Assembly (NCBI RefSeq): GCF_014205015.1
Contig: NZ_JACHMO010000001.1
Coordinates: 7,564,001-7,628,000 of the forward strand
Length of the DNA: 64,000 nucleotides
Direction of reading: 5' to 3'
Origin: Saccharothrix ecbatanensis
GTDB lineage: Bacteria > Actinomycetota > Actinomycetes > Mycobacteriales > Pseudonocardiaceae
Part shown: positions 51,012 to 60,042 of the stretch, piece by piece
How the letters are laid out: every line of letters starts with the position of its first letter
Numbering within the stretch: the stretch's first letter is position 1
Notes under the pieces: generated by a model
Told to the model about the DNA's origin: nothing
Databases searched by the model: none
What the model saw: only the letters and a program-made list of their open reading frames with translations
Program-made: the position numbers and the translations under genes

Positions 51012-51917
51012 TCACTTGCGGAAGAAGCGCTCCCGCCGGCCGAGCCGGACCAGCCTCAACCACTCCAGGAACGCCTTCGGGTCGCGCCGCACCCCGATGA
51101 AGTACAGCCCGAACCGGAACGCCTCCAGCAGGCCGAGCTTCCGCATTCCCGGCTGCGACAGCAGGTAACCCCGGTTGCGGTACGTGTAATACCGCTTGAC
51201 GGCGTTCTCCGGGTCCTGCGCGTGGAACCGCCCGCCGAGCATCGGCTTGAACTCGTCCGACCCGTCGGGGTGCAGGTAGGCGACCTTCAACGACGTGCCG
51301 AACGGCAACCCGGTCCGCACCAGCCGACGGTGGATCTCCACCTCGTCGCCGCGGAAGAACAGCCGGTAGTCCGGCACGCCGACGACGTCGACCGTGGACG
51401 CCTTGAACAGCGCGCCGTTGAACAGCGACGCGATGCCCGGCAGGAAGTCGGTGCCCAGCTCGGACGTGTTCCGCTTCCAGGTCAGTCCGCGCCGCAGCGG
51501 GAACGCCAGCTTCTCCGGCCGGTCGATGTTCGCCACCACCGGCGAGATGGCGGCCAGCCCACGCCGGTTCGCCTCGTCCAGCAGCACGGCCAGCACGGTC
51601 TCGTCCGCCGGACGCCCGTCGTCGTCGGCCAGCCACAGCCAGTCCGCGCCCATCGACAGGGCGTGCAGCATCCCCAGCGCGAACCCGCCCGCGCCGCCGA
51701 GGTTGCGGTGCGAGGCGAGGTAGGTGGTCGGGATCGGGCACTGCGCGACCAGGTCGTCCACCGGCTGGTCGGGCCCGTTGTCCACGACGACCAGGTGGTC
51801 GAGCGCTCTGGTCTGCGACGCGAGGACCTTCAAGGAGTCGGTCAGCAGCTCCCGCCGATGTCGGGTCACCACCACCCCGACGACGGAGCCCTTCGGCAGT
51901 GCGCTCACCACGCTCAC
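51012..51917 (-). CDS. glfT1: Galactofuranosyltransferase GlfT1
   Basis: 301 residues from GTG directly after the wzt stop. GT-A: VVGVVVTRHRRELLTDSLKV, DHLVVVDNGPDQPVDDLV, HRNLGGAGGFALGMLHALSM, metal motif WLWLADDDGRPADE, and RLFFRGDEVEIHRRLVRTG for acceptor binding. It adds the first one or two Galf residues to the Rha-GlcNAc-PP-decaprenyl linker, priming GlfT2. Gene order Wzm-Wzt-GlfT1 matches Rv3783-Rv3781-Rv3782 in content. Confidence 0.93.
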   Translation of the reverse strand: MSVVSALPKGSVVGVVVTRHRRELLTDSLKVLASQTRALDHLVVVDNGPDQPVDDLVAQCPIPTTYLASHRNLGGAGGFALGMLHALSMGADWLWLADDDGRPADETVLAVLLDEANRRGLAAISPVVANIDRPEKLAFPLRRGLTWKRNTSELGTDFLPGIASLFNGALFKASTVDVVGVPDYRLFFRGDEVEIHRRLVRTGLPFGTSLKVAYLHPDGSDEFKPMLGGRFHAQDPENAVKRYYTYRNRGYLLSQPGMRKLGLLEAFRFGLYFIGVRRDPKAFLEWLRLVRLGRRERFFRK

Positions 51918-52733
51918 CTATTCGCCACCGTTTCCGCTCAGCACCCGCGGTTGACCGATCCGCTCCAACGTCGCCTCGCTCAGGTGCTCGTACGGGTCAC
52001 GCCCCTTGTAGGAGGTGACCACGTCGCGCAGCGACCCGTGCATCTTGACCTGGCCCTCGTCCATCCAGATGGCCGTGCTGCACAGCTCGACCAGGAAGTC
52101 GTCCGAGTGCGAGGCGAACACCAGGATGCCGGACCGCCTCACCAGGTCGTTCAGCCGGTCGCGCGCCTTCTCCAGGAACGCCGCGTCGACCGCGCCGATG
52201 CCCTCGTCCAGGAGCAGGATCTCCGGGTCGATCGACGTGACCACGCCCAGCGCCAGCCGCACCCGCATGCCCGTGGAGTAGGTGCGCAGCGGCATCGAGA
52301 GGTAGTCGCCCAGTTCGGTGAACTCGGCGATGTCGTCGACCCGCTTCTCCATCTCCTTGCGGCTCATGCCGAGGAAGAGGCCGCGGATCATGATGTTCTC
52401 GAACCCGGAGATCTCCGGGTCCATGCCGACGCCGAGGTCGAACACCGGCGCGACCTTGCCGACGATGCGCGAACTGCCCCGCGTGGGCTCGTAGATGCCC
52501 GCGAGCAGCCGCAGCAGCGTGGACTTGCCCGCGCCGTTGTGCCCGACGAGGCCGACCCGGTCACCGTGCCGCAACGAGATGTTGATGTCGTGCAGCGCTT
52601 CGATGATCGGCACCCGGCCCTCGGAGCCGATCTTGCCGCCAACCTTGCCCAGTGCGAGCTTCTTCAGCGATCTCGACTTGGCGTCGAAGATCGGGAAGTC
52701 GACCGAGGCGTTCCAAACGTCGATGCCAACCAT
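51918..52733 (-). CDS. wzt: ABC transporter ATPase Wzt (galactan export)
   Basis: 271 residues from ATG at 52733 (MVGIDVWNASVDFPIFDAKS); GTG at 52748 immediately after the wzm stop is the alternative. Walker A GLVGHNGAGKSTLLRLLAG, RVAPVFDLGVGMDPEISGFE (O-antigen ATPase signature), ABC signature RTYSTGMRVRLALGV and Walker B EILLLDEGIGAVDAAFLEK are all intact. With Wzm it exports lipid-linked galactan. No extra C-terminal carbohydrate-binding domain, as in mycobacterial RfbE. Confidence 0.95.
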   Translation of the reverse strand: MVGIDVWNASVDFPIFDAKSRSLKKLALGKVGGKIGSEGRVPIIEALHDINISLRHGDRVGLVGHNGAGKSTLLRLLAGIYEPTRGSSRIVGKVAPVFDLGVGMDPEISGFENIMIRGLFLGMSRKEMEKRVDDIAEFTELGDYLSMPLRTYSTGMRVRLALGVVTSIDPEILLLDEGIGAVDAAFLEKARDRLNDLVRRSGILVFASHSDDFLVELCSTAIWMDEGQVKMHGSLRDVVTSYKGRDPYEHLSEATLERIGQPRVLSGNGGE

Positions 52734-52748
52734 GTGTTGCGGCCTCAC

Positions 52749-53669
52749 TCAGACCCAGTAGGAGACGCGGGCACGGTAGTTGCGCATGGCGATCAACGCC
52801 AGTGCCCAGCCCACGATGGTGAACCCGCCGACGACGACCCAGTGGTGCCATTCCTGCGTGTGCCCGAGCAAGGGCGCGCGGACGATCTCCACGAAGTGGT
52901 AGAGGGGGTTCAGTTCGGCGATCAGCACTTTCCAGCTGGCCTCGCCACCGTCGCCGGTGACCTTGTTGAGCACACCGACGTGCCAGACGATCGGCGTCAT
53001 GAAGAAGATCAGGTTGATGAAGCTGTGGATCACCGGCGGGATGTCCCGGAAGCGGGTGCTGATGATGCCGAACAGCAGCGCCACCCACACCGCGTTGACC
53101 ACGATCAGCGCGAACGCCGGGATGGCCAGGACCATCGTCCACGAGAGGCCGGGGTGGCTGTTCAGCTCGTCGCCGCCCATGGAGTACGGCTTCGAGAGCG
53201 CCGGGTAGTACACCGCGAGCACGATGAAGTAGACGACCAGGTTGTGCCCGAAGAACAGCACCTGGCGCCACACCATGCGCAGCACGTGCACCGTCACCGG
53301 CGCGGGAAGGTGCTTGATCAGCCCTTCGTTCGCGATGAACACGTCGGTGCCCTCGGAGACCACGCCGAGGATGAAGTTCCAGATGATGAAGCCGGCCGTG
53401 ACGTACGGCAGGAACGTGTTCAGCTGCTGCCCGAACAGCTGCGAGTACAGCAGACCGAGCGCGAGCGCCGTGGTGCCCATCGAGATGGTGATCCACAGCG
53501 GGCCGATCACCGAGCGGCGGTAGCGCTGCTTGATGTCCTGCCAGCCCAGGTGGGCCCAGAGCTCGCGATGGTGCCAGGCGTCCCGCACATCGGCGAACGC
53601 GCGCGCGAAGGTTCGCGAGTTCGGCGCGAGGGGAGCCTCTGGTCGGTCGACCGTACTCGTGGGTTGCAC
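52749..53669 (-). CDS. wzm: ABC-2 type permease Wzm (galactan export)
   Basis: 306 residues from GTG at 53669. An N-terminal amphipathic interface helix with the family motif LGWQDIKQRYRRSVIGPLWI is followed by six membrane helices (e.g. LPYVTAGFIIWNFILGVVSE) and WHVGVLNKVTG. It forms the channel of the Wzm-Wzt exporter that moves lipid-linked galactan out of the cytoplasm. First gene of wzm-wzt-glfT1. Probably leaderless (TAGTCT 8 nt before GTG). Confidence 0.95.
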   Translation of the reverse strand: MQPTSTVDRPEAPLAPNSRTFARAFADVRDAWHHRELWAHLGWQDIKQRYRRSVIGPLWITISMGTTALALGLLYSQLFGQQLNTFLPYVTAGFIIWNFILGVVSEGTDVFIANEGLIKHLPAPVTVHVLRMVWRQVLFFGHNLVVYFIVLAVYYPALSKPYSMGGDELNSHPGLSWTMVLAIPAFALIVVNAVWVALLFGIISTRFRDIPPVIHSFINLIFFMTPIVWHVGVLNKVTGDGGEASWKVLIAELNPLYHFVEIVRAPLLGHTQEWHHWVVVGGFTIVGWALALIAMRNYRARVSYWV

Positions 53670-53677
53670 GAGGATTG

Positions 53678-53683
53678 AGACTA
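53678..53683 (-). promoter_or_regulatory. Putative -10 element (TAGTCT) of the wzm operon
   Basis: On the minus strand TAGTCT ends 8 nt before GTG 53669, without a ribosome binding site. Same spacing as serS and glf. Confidence 0.4.
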
Positions 53684-53769
53684 CCGGCGACGGGGTGGTG
53701 CGGCTGTCGCCGGGCTGTCACGGTGAGGTCACCCCCGCGCGCCCGCCGCCGGTCCTGGCCGTCCGTTCG

Positions 53770-53785
53770 GTCACCTGGCGGTGAC
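53770..53785. other. Inverted repeat GTCACC-TGGC-GGTGAC
   Basis: Perfect 6-bp-arm dyad in the 244-bp gap between bpa and wzm, about 100 bp upstream of wzm. Possible operator or weak terminator for bpa; nothing else is seen in this gap. Confidence 0.35.
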
Positions 53786-53913
53786 TGCGCGCGCACGTTC
53801 AGTAGTCGTCGCTGGTCGGCTGCGTGTTGCACACCCGCCAGGCCGGTTATCCAGTGCATCGGCCGCCGATGGGACCGGCTGTCGATCGCGCCGGTGGACC
53901 CGGAGGAGCGGAC

Positions 53914-54468
53914 TCAGAGGTACTGGCCGGTGCCCCGAACGTGCGGCGTCTCCGAACCGTGGTCCCCGCCACCCGTGCCGGCCGGCAGCGCCCGCCCGCG
54001 CATCTGCTCCAGCTGCACCCGCGCCGCCATCTGCTGCGCGAACAACGCGGTCTGGATGCCGTGGAACAGGCCCTCCAGCCAGCCGACCAGCTGGGCCTGC
54101 GCGATCCGCAGCTCGGCGTCCGAGGGCGTGCTCTCCTCGGTGAACGGCAGCGACAGCCGCTCCAGCTCGTCGCGCAGCTCCGGCGCCAGCCCGTCCTCCA
54201 GCTCGTCGATCGACCGCTTGTGGATCTCCTTGAGCCGGTTGCGGCTGGCCTCGTCGAGAGGAGCCGCGCGCACCTCCTCCAGCAACTGCTTGATCATCGT
54301 GCCGATGCGCATGACCTTCGCCGGCTGCTCGACCAGGTCCGTCACGTCCTGACCGCCCACGTCGTCACCCGACGGCACCCGCGCGGCGCCCACCGGCGTC
54401 CCGTCCGGGCCTACCACCACCACGTGCCGCTCGTTCTCCACCTGATCACCTCGGGCTGCCTCACTCAT
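53914..54468 (-). CDS. bpa: Bacterial proteasome activator
   Basis: 184 residues from ATG at 54468 (GGAGG is very close, so ATG 54477 is possible). The core VEQPAKVMRIGTMIKQLLEE, DEASRNRLKEIHKRSIDELE, LRIAQAQLVGWLEGLFHGIQ and TALFAQQMAARVQLEQM is nearly identical to mycobacterial Bpa (Rv3780). The four-helix ring docks on the 20S proteasome through the C-terminal GQYL motif, which is present at the end (VRGTGQYL). ATP-independent substrate gate opener. Proteasome genes themselves are outside the window. Confidence 0.96.
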   Translation of the reverse strand: MSEAARGDQVENERHVVVVGPDGTPVGAARVPSGDDVGGQDVTDLVEQPAKVMRIGTMIKQLLEEVRAAPLDEASRNRLKEIHKRSIDELEDGLAPELRDELERLSLPFTEESTPSDAELRIAQAQLVGWLEGLFHGIQTALFAQQMAARVQLEQMRGRALPAGTGGGDHGSETPHVRGTGQYL

Positions 54469-54581
54469 ACCTCCCATCCTGGCCCGATCGGGTGGCGCAC
54501 GCCGAACCGGGGCAGGGATCGGACCGCGAACCGCCCGCCCCTGCTGTCGCTCGCGCGGGACTCCTCCGTACGGTGTGCGGC

Positions 54582-55781
54582 ATGGCGTTCGACGTCGCCC
54601 GGGTCCGTGGGCTCTTCCCCGCGCTCGGCGACGGCTGGGTTCATCTGGACGCTCCTGCGGGAATGCAAGTACCCGAACAGGTGGCCACGGCCGTCTCCAC
54701 CGCGCTGCGCGCACCCGTCTCCGGGCCGGGTGGCATATTCCCCGCTTCACAACGCGCCGAGGCGATCGTCGACGCGGCCCGTCGGGCGGTGGCGGACCTG
54801 GTCGGCGCCGATCCCGCCGGTGTGGTGCTCGGCCCGAGTTCGGCGGTGCTGCTGCAACGGCTGGCCGACGCGTTGTCCGAAGGCTGGTTCCTCGGTGACG
54901 AGGTCGTGGTGTCCCGGCTCGACCACCCGGCCAACATCGCGCCGTGGCAACGGGCGGCGCAGCGCACCGGCAGCGTGGTCCGGTGGGCCGAGGTGGACAT
55001 CGAGACCTGCGAGCTGCCCGCCTGGCAGTACGACGACCTGGTCACGTCCAAGTGCAAGCTGGTCGCCGTGACGGCCGCGTCCGGCTCCGTGGGCACCCGC
55101 CCCGATCTGCGCAAGATCGCCGACGCCGCCCGCCGCACGGACGCGCTGGTGGTCGTCGACGCCTCCTCCGCCGCGCCGTTCGTGCCGCTCGACATCACGT
55201 CGATGGGCGCCGACGTGGTGGCCGTCTCGGCGAACAACTGGGGTGGCCCGCCGGTCGGCGCGCTCGTGTTCCGCGACCCGTCCCTGCTCGACATGCTGCC
55301 GTCGGTGGCGGTCGAGCCCGGCGCGCGCGGCCCGGAGCGGCTGGAACTCGGCCCGCACGCCTACCCGCTGCTGGCCGGTCTGGTCGCTTCGGTGGAGTAC
55401 CTGGCCGGGATGGACGACGCCGCGGTGGGCCCGCGGCGCGAGCGCGTGCTCACTTCGTTGGGTTCGGTGAAGGCCTATCAGGCCGGACTTCTGGCTAATC
55501 TCATCAACGAACTGCGATCGCTCCGTCACGTCATGGTGATCGGGGACGCCATGCGCCGCGTGCCGGCCCTGGCGTTCACGGTGGCCGGCGTGAAGGCGAC
55601 CGACGGCGTCGAGCACCTGTCCGAACGCGGCGTCTGCGCGTTCGCCGACTCGGGGCAGCACGGCGTCTTCTCGGTGCTGGGAGTGGGCGAGGTCGGCGGC
55701 GCCATCCGCGTCGGCCTGGCGCACTACACGAACGCGGTGGAAGTGGACGAGCTCGTGCGGGCGGTCGCCGAGCTCGGCTGA
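54582..55781 (+). CDS. Class V aminotransferase / cysteine-desulfurase-like protein (Rv3778c-like)
   Basis: 399 residues from ATG at 54582. The fold-type I pattern is visible: FPALGDGWVHLDAPAGMQVP, FPASQRAEAIVDAARRAVAD, VVVSRLDHPANIAPWQRAA (His and Asn of the PLP pocket), CKLVAVTAASGSVGTRPDL and TDALVVVDASSAAPFVPLDI (PLP-ring Asp). Where desulfurases have S-x-H-K with the PLP lysine, this protein reads VVAVSANNWGGPPVGALVF, so the Schiff-base lysine seems missing. The reaction is therefore uncertain. Synteny with Bpa and the oxidoreductase matches Rv3777-Rv3780. Confidence 0.85.
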   Translation: MAFDVARVRGLFPALGDGWVHLDAPAGMQVPEQVATAVSTALRAPVSGPGGIFPASQRAEAIVDAARRAVADLVGADPAGVVLGPSSAVLLQRLADALSEGWFLGDEVVVSRLDHPANIAPWQRAAQRTGSVVRWAEVDIETCELPAWQYDDLVTSKCKLVAVTAASGSVGTRPDLRKIADAARRTDALVVVDASSAAPFVPLDITSMGADVVAVSANNWGGPPVGALVFRDPSLLDMLPSVAVEPGARGPERLELGPHAYPLLAGLVASVEYLAGMDDAAVGPRRERVLTSLGSVKAYQAGLLANLINELRSLRHVMVIGDAMRRVPALAFTVAGVKATDGVEHLSERGVCAFADSGQHGVFSVLGVGEVGGAIRVGLAHYTNAVEVDELVRAVAELG

Positions 55782-55803
55782 GGGCGCTGAGACTGGGGGT
55801 TGG

Positions 55804-56445
55804 GTGGACGACCTGTTATCCCGGGAGCTGGCCGACCTCGCCGCACTGCACCGCCTGGCTCCCCTGATGTCGGAGTACCTGCCCAACACCGCGCACGAAC
55901 TGCGGCCCGCCGCGCTCGCGGCCGTGGTGGACGAGGTGCTGCTCGGGTCGCGCACGGTGCTGGTGGAGTGCGGGTGCGGCGCGTCGTCGGTCGTATTGGC
56001 GCGGCTGCTGGCGCGGCGCGGGTTCGGCCACCTGCTGTCCGTCGAGCACGACGAGCGGACGGCGGCGTTCGTGGCCAGCCAGCTGCGCCGGGAGGGCCTT
56101 GGCCACGTGGCGCGCGTCGTCCACGCACCCCTGGCGCCGCACCCCGCCGCCCTCGGCAACGCCCACTGGTACCACCCGCAGCTCGTGCACGACGAGGTGT
56201 CGGCGTTCGTCGAGCGGTACGGGCTGGTCGACGCGCTGCTGGTCGACGGACCCCTGCTGGGCGACGCCCGCTACCCGGCGCTGCCCGTCCTGCGCGGCGT
56301 GCTCGCGCCCGGCGCGGCGGTGCTGGTGGACGACGCCGAACGGCCCGATGAGCAGACCGTGCTGGTGCGGTGGGCCGAAGAGTTCGCGCTGCGTTTCCGC
56401 ACCACTCCCCGAACCTCCCTGGCCACCGCGAACGCGTTGGACTGA
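55804..56445 (+). CDS. Class I SAM-binding methyltransferase-like protein
   Basis: 213 residues from GTG at 55804. SAM-binding motif I TVLVECGCGASSVVLARLLA, HLLSVEHDERTAAFVASQL (acidic residue after strand 2) and VDALLVDGPLLGDARYPALP (motif II) resemble class I methyltransferases of the O-methyltransferase type. The late part lacks a clear catalytic motif. Target unknown. Located directly before a frameshifted gene. Confidence 0.8.
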   Translation: MDDLLSRELADLAALHRLAPLMSEYLPNTAHELRPAALAAVVDEVLLGSRTVLVECGCGASSVVLARLLARRGFGHLLSVEHDERTAAFVASQLRREGLGHVARVVHAPLAPHPAALGNAHWYHPQLVHDEVSAFVERYGLVDALLVDGPLLGDARYPALPVLRGVLAPGAAVLVDDAERPDEQTVLVRWAEEFALRFRTTPRTSLATANALD

Positions 56446-56448
56446 CGC

Positions 56449-56769
56449 GTGCTGCCGCCCTGCTGGACGCCCAGCGCGAGGCCACCGAGGACCTGCCCTA
56501 CGACTTGCTCGGCGTGCGCAAGCCCAAGCTGGTCCACGTCTACGTCCGCCAGGCGGTGCGTGCTCGTGCGGACCGAGGAGGATCAGGCCTTGGCCGCCGC
56601 CCGCAAGCTGGCCGGCTACGGGCAGCGGACGGCCGCGATCGGGTCGCTGCGCGCGGCGCTCGCGTCCTCGCCACCGCACCGCAACCGGCTGCGGGCGTTG
56701 CCGGGGTGGGTGGTGTTGATCAGTCCCGACGCCGACGCGCAGGAACTGCTCACGCACCTCAGACCGTGA
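56449..56769 (+). pseudogene. Frameshifted gene, product unrecognised
   Basis: Two reading frames join into one coding pattern. From ~56451 to ~56556 the strongly GC3-biased frame reads AALLDAQREATEDLPYDLL then GVRKPKLVHVYVRQAV. From ~56560 the bias moves to the +1 frame, reading VRTEEDQALAAARKLAGYGQ then RTAAIGSLRAALASSPPH, to TGA 56769. The switch falls in GGTGCGTGCTCGTGCGG, a slippage-prone stretch. The N-terminal frame lacks ATG/GTG. The end overlaps the convergent oxidoreductase by 11 nt. A sequencing error cannot be excluded. Confidence 0.55.
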
Positions 56770-57727
56770 GCACGAGCTTGCCGAACACGCCGCTGCCCTC
56801 CAGCGCGCGGTGGGCGTCGGCGGCCCGTTCGATCGGCATCACGTCGTGCACGACGGGCTTGACCCGGCCGGACGCGATCATCGGCCACACGTGCTCGCGC
56901 ACCTCGGCCACCACGCGCCCCTTGCCGCTGGGCCCGTCCACGGGCCGGAACCGCAGGCCGGTCGCGCTCACGCTCGCCCGCTTCGCCAGCAGCTTGCCGA
57001 TGTTCAGCTCGGCCTTCACCCCGCCCTGCATGCCGATGATCACCAGCCGGCCGTCCGGCGCGAGCACGTCCACGTTGCGGTCCAGGTACGCGGCGCCCAT
57101 GTTGTCCAGCACCACGTCCGCCCGGCCGACCTCGGCCACGAAGTCCTGCTCGCGGTAGTTCACCAGCACGTCCGCGCCCAGTTCGGCGCACCGCGCGAGC
57201 CGTTCCGCCGAACCCGCCGTGACGGCGACCCGCGCGCCCAGCGCCTTGGCGACCTGGATGGCGTGCGTGCCGATCCCGCCCGCGCCACCGTGGACGAGGA
57301 ACGTCTCACCGCTCGTCAGCCCCGCCAGCATCACCACGTTCGACCAGACCGTGCACGCGACCTCGGGCAGCGACGCGGCCGTCACCAGGTCCACGCCCTC
57401 GGGCAGCGGCAGGAGTTGGGCGGCCGGGACGACGACCCGTTCCGCGTACCCGCCGCCGGCGAGCAGCGCGCACACCTCGTCCCCGACCCGCCAGTCCGTG
57501 ACGCCGTCACCGAGCACCGCGACCGTGCCCGAGCACTCCAGGCCCAGCACGTCCGACGTGCCCTTCGGCGGCGGGTAGTGGCCTTGGCGTTGCAGCAGGT
57601 CGGCCCGGTTCACCGCGGTCGCGGCCACGTCGAGCAGCACCTCGCCGGGGCCCGGTTCGGGATCCCGAACCTCCGTCCACGCCAACACGTCGGGCCCGCC
57701 GGGTTCACGAATGGTGATCGCGCGCAT
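56759..57727 (-). CDS. NADPH:quinone oxidoreductase (zinc-free MDR family, Rv3777-like)
   Basis: 322 residues from ATG at 57727. MDR fold: substrate half with EVLLDVAATAVNRADLLQRQ, LGLECSGTVAVLGDGVTDWR and LLAGGGYAERVVVPAAQ; cofactor half with FLVHGGAGGIGTHAIQVAKA (AxxGxxG-type NADPH loop) and VVLDNMGAAYLDRNVDVLAP. No zinc-binding Cys cluster. It reduces quinones or enones (PIG3-like). Context matches Rv3777 beside Rv3778c. Confidence 0.92.
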   Translation of the reverse strand: MRAITIREPGGPDVLAWTEVRDPEPGPGEVLLDVAATAVNRADLLQRQGHYPPPKGTSDVLGLECSGTVAVLGDGVTDWRVGDEVCALLAGGGYAERVVVPAAQLLPLPEGVDLVTAASLPEVACTVWSNVVMLAGLTSGETFLVHGGAGGIGTHAIQVAKALGARVAVTAGSAERLARCAELGADVLVNYREQDFVAEVGRADVVLDNMGAAYLDRNVDVLAPDGRLVIIGMQGGVKAELNIGKLLAKRASVSATGLRFRPVDGPSGKGRVVAEVREHVWPMIASGRVKPVVHDVMPIERAADAHRALEGSGVFGKLVLTV

Positions 57728-57782
57728 GGGTCGACGGTAATCCGGTCGCCCCGCGAACGCGTGCCCGCCACCATCGACGGGC

Positions 57783-58430
57783 ATGGACCCCTGGCCGTTC
57801 CGACACTTGGTGCTCCGAACCCCGCGCCTCGAACTGCGACCCGACGACGACGAGGGCCTGGCCGAACTGGTGGACGTGGCGCTGGACGGCATCCACCCGC
57901 CCGACCGGATGCCGTTCGGCGTGGACTGGACCGACGCGCCGCGCGACAGGCTCGGCATCAACACGGTCCAGCACTACTGGGGCGTTCGTGCGTCCCTGAC
58001 GCCGGATCGGTGGACGTTGAACTTCCTGGTGCGGCTGGACGGTCGGGTGATCGGCACGCAAGGGCTCGGCGCCGAGGAGTTCCCGATCCTCCGCGAGGTG
58101 ACCAGCGGATCGTGGCTCGGGCTGCGGCACCAGGGGCGGGGGATCGGCACCGAGATGCGGGCGGCGGTGCTGCTGTTCGCGTTCGACCACCTCGGCGCGG
58201 TGTCGGCGCGGTCCAGCGCGTTCGACGACAACCACGCGTCGCACGCGGTGAGCCGCAAACTCGGCTACCGGCCGGACGGCACGTTCACGCAGGTCCGCCG
58301 GGGTGAACCGGCGCGGCAGACGCGGCTGCTGCTGACCCCGGCGACGTTCGTCCGGCCCGACTGGGCGCTGGCTGTGAGTGGAATCACACCGTGCCTGGCG
58401 CTGCTCGCCGGCGAAAGACCCTCCGACTGA
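57783..58430 (+). CDS. GNAT-family acetyltransferase (RimJ/RimL type)
   Basis: 215 residues from ATG at 57783. LRTPRLELRPDDDEGLAELV is the typical RimL-type start; LVRLDGRVIGTQGLGAEEFP, SGSWLGLRHQGRGIGTEMRA with the acetyl-CoA loop, and SSAFDDNHASHAVSRKLGYR with the conserved Asn and Ser complete the fold. Candidate N-terminal or small-molecule acetyltransferase. Confidence 0.9.
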   Translation: MDPWPFRHLVLRTPRLELRPDDDEGLAELVDVALDGIHPPDRMPFGVDWTDAPRDRLGINTVQHYWGVRASLTPDRWTLNFLVRLDGRVIGTQGLGAEEFPILREVTSGSWLGLRHQGRGIGTEMRAAVLLFAFDHLGAVSARSSAFDDNHASHAVSRKLGYRPDGTFTQVRRGEPARQTRLLLTPATFVRPDWALAVSGITPCLALLAGERPSD

Positions 58431-58493
58431 AGGATTGCGTTTACCGCCGCGACTTGTGAAGGTGCGGAATCCGAGTGAAGGGGAAACTCGATC

Positions 58494-60023
58494 ATGTCAG
58501 GTAGAACAGGGGTCCGACGCGCGACGATCCTCGCGGCGTCCGCATCCCTCGCGCTGGCCGTCGTTCCGGCCGCCAACGTCGCCTCCGCGGCGCCGCTGGA
58601 CGGGCCGAAGCTGGCCCAGAACCTCACCAAGAAGGTCACGCTGGAAGGTGTCAACCGCCACCTGATCGCGTTCCAGCGCATCGCCGACCGCAACGACGGG
58701 AACCGTGCCGCCGGCACGTCCGGCTACGACGCCAGCGTCGAGTACGTCGCCGGCAAGCTGCGGGCCGCCGGGTTCGACGTGTCGACGCCGACGTTCATGT
58801 ACCCGGTGCAGATCACCGACGCCGCGACCGCGAAGGTCGGCGCCACGACGTACGAGAACATCCCGCTGGAGTTCTCGCCGCAGACGCCGGTCGGCGGCGT
58901 CACCGGTCCGCTGCGCGTCGTCCCCGAGGACGGGACGCCGGGCTGCGAGGCGGAGGACTTCGCCGGGCAGGACTTCACCGGCTCGGTCGCCCTGATCCGC
59001 CGCGGGGCGTGCACGTTCGACATCAAGCACCGCAACGCGGCTGCCGCCGGCGCCATCGCGGTGATCATCGCGAACAACACCGAGGGTCCGCTGTCGGGCG
59101 TCACGCTGGGTGCGCCCGGCGTCGTCCCGACCGGTGGCGTCACCCGGGCCGACGGCACCGCGCTGGCCCAGCTCGGCGGCCAGCCGGCGACCGTGGACCT
59201 GCGGTACCACACGGAAGAGCGGCCGTCGCGCAACGTGATCGCGCAGACCAGGACCGGTCGCACGGACAACGTCGTGATGGCGGGCGCCCACCTCGACAGC
59301 GTCGAGAACGGCGCGGGCATCAACGACAACGGCACCGGCTCGGCCGGTCTGCTGGAGAGCGCGTTGCAGCTCGGTGCGGCGCCGAAGGTGAACAACGCGG
59401 TGCGGTTCGCCTGGTGGGGCGCCGAGGAGCTGGGGCTCGTCGGTTCGGAGAAGTACGTGCAGGGGCTGACGTTCGAGCAGCAGCTCGACATCGCGCTGTA
59501 CCTGAACTTCGACATGATCGGCTCGCCGAACGCGGCGTACTTCGTCTACGACGGCGACAACTCCGACGGTGACGGCGCGGGTGCGGGTCCGTACGGCTCG
59601 GCGCAGATCGAGCAGGCGTTCGTCGACTACCTGACGACGCAGAAGGGCGTGCAGACCGAGGGCACCGACTTCTCCGGCCGTTCGGACTACGGCGAGTTCA
59701 TCCTCAACGGAATCCCCGCCGGCGGCCTGTTCACCGGCGCCGAGGGCGTCAAGACCGAAGCCCAGGCCACCAAGTGGGGCGGCACCGCCGGCACCGCCTA
59801 CGACCCGAACTACCACGGCCCGGGTGACAACCTCGGCAACATCGACCGCACCGCCCTCGACCGGAACTCCGACGCTCTGGCGTGGGTGACGGCGTCGTAC
59901 GCGATCAGCACGGAGAGCGTGAACGGCGTCCCGTCGCGTACCCAGCGTGCCGAGGCGCGTGCCGCTTCGAAGCGTTCCCTGCACGTCGAGCAACACGACC
60001 ACTCGCACGCCGACGTGGCGTAA
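58494..60023 (+). CDS. Secreted M28-family aminopeptidase with PA domain
   Basis: 509 residues from ATG at 58494. A signal peptide (MSGRTGVRRATILAASASLA... with cleavage near NVASAAPLDG) directs secretion. A PA domain (~130-235; TGSVALIRRGACTFDIKHRN) is inserted in the Zn-peptidase. Metal ligands are visible: His and Asp in MAGAHLDSVENGAGINDNG, the Glu pair in WWGAEELGLVGSEKYV, Asp in LNFDMIGSPNAAY and the late His in NYHGPGDNL. Resembles Streptomyces griseus aminopeptidase and its longer relatives. Removes N-terminal residues from extracellular peptides. Confidence 0.95.
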   Translation: MSGRTGVRRATILAASASLALAVVPAANVASAAPLDGPKLAQNLTKKVTLEGVNRHLIAFQRIADRNDGNRAAGTSGYDASVEYVAGKLRAAGFDVSTPTFMYPVQITDAATAKVGATTYENIPLEFSPQTPVGGVTGPLRVVPEDGTPGCEAEDFAGQDFTGSVALIRRGACTFDIKHRNAAAAGAIAVIIANNTEGPLSGVTLGAPGVVPTGGVTRADGTALAQLGGQPATVDLRYHTEERPSRNVIAQTRTGRTDNVVMAGAHLDSVENGAGINDNGTGSAGLLESALQLGAAPKVNNAVRFAWWGAEELGLVGSEKYVQGLTFEQQLDIALYLNFDMIGSPNAAYFVYDGDNSDGDGAGAGPYGSAQIEQAFVDYLTTQKGVQTEGTDFSGRSDYGEFILNGIPAGGLFTGAEGVKTEAQATKWGGTAGTAYDPNYHGPGDNLGNIDRTALDRNSDALAWVTASYAISTESVNGVPSRTQRAEARAASKRSLHVEQHDHSHADVA

Positions 60024-60042
60024 GCACCTGTTTTGTTCGCAA

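Noticed and set aside
50568..53678. 1036-codon plus-strand frame opposite glfT1, wzt and wzm
   Set aside because: Low-complexity Arg/Gln/His/Val shadow of the three minus-strand genes.
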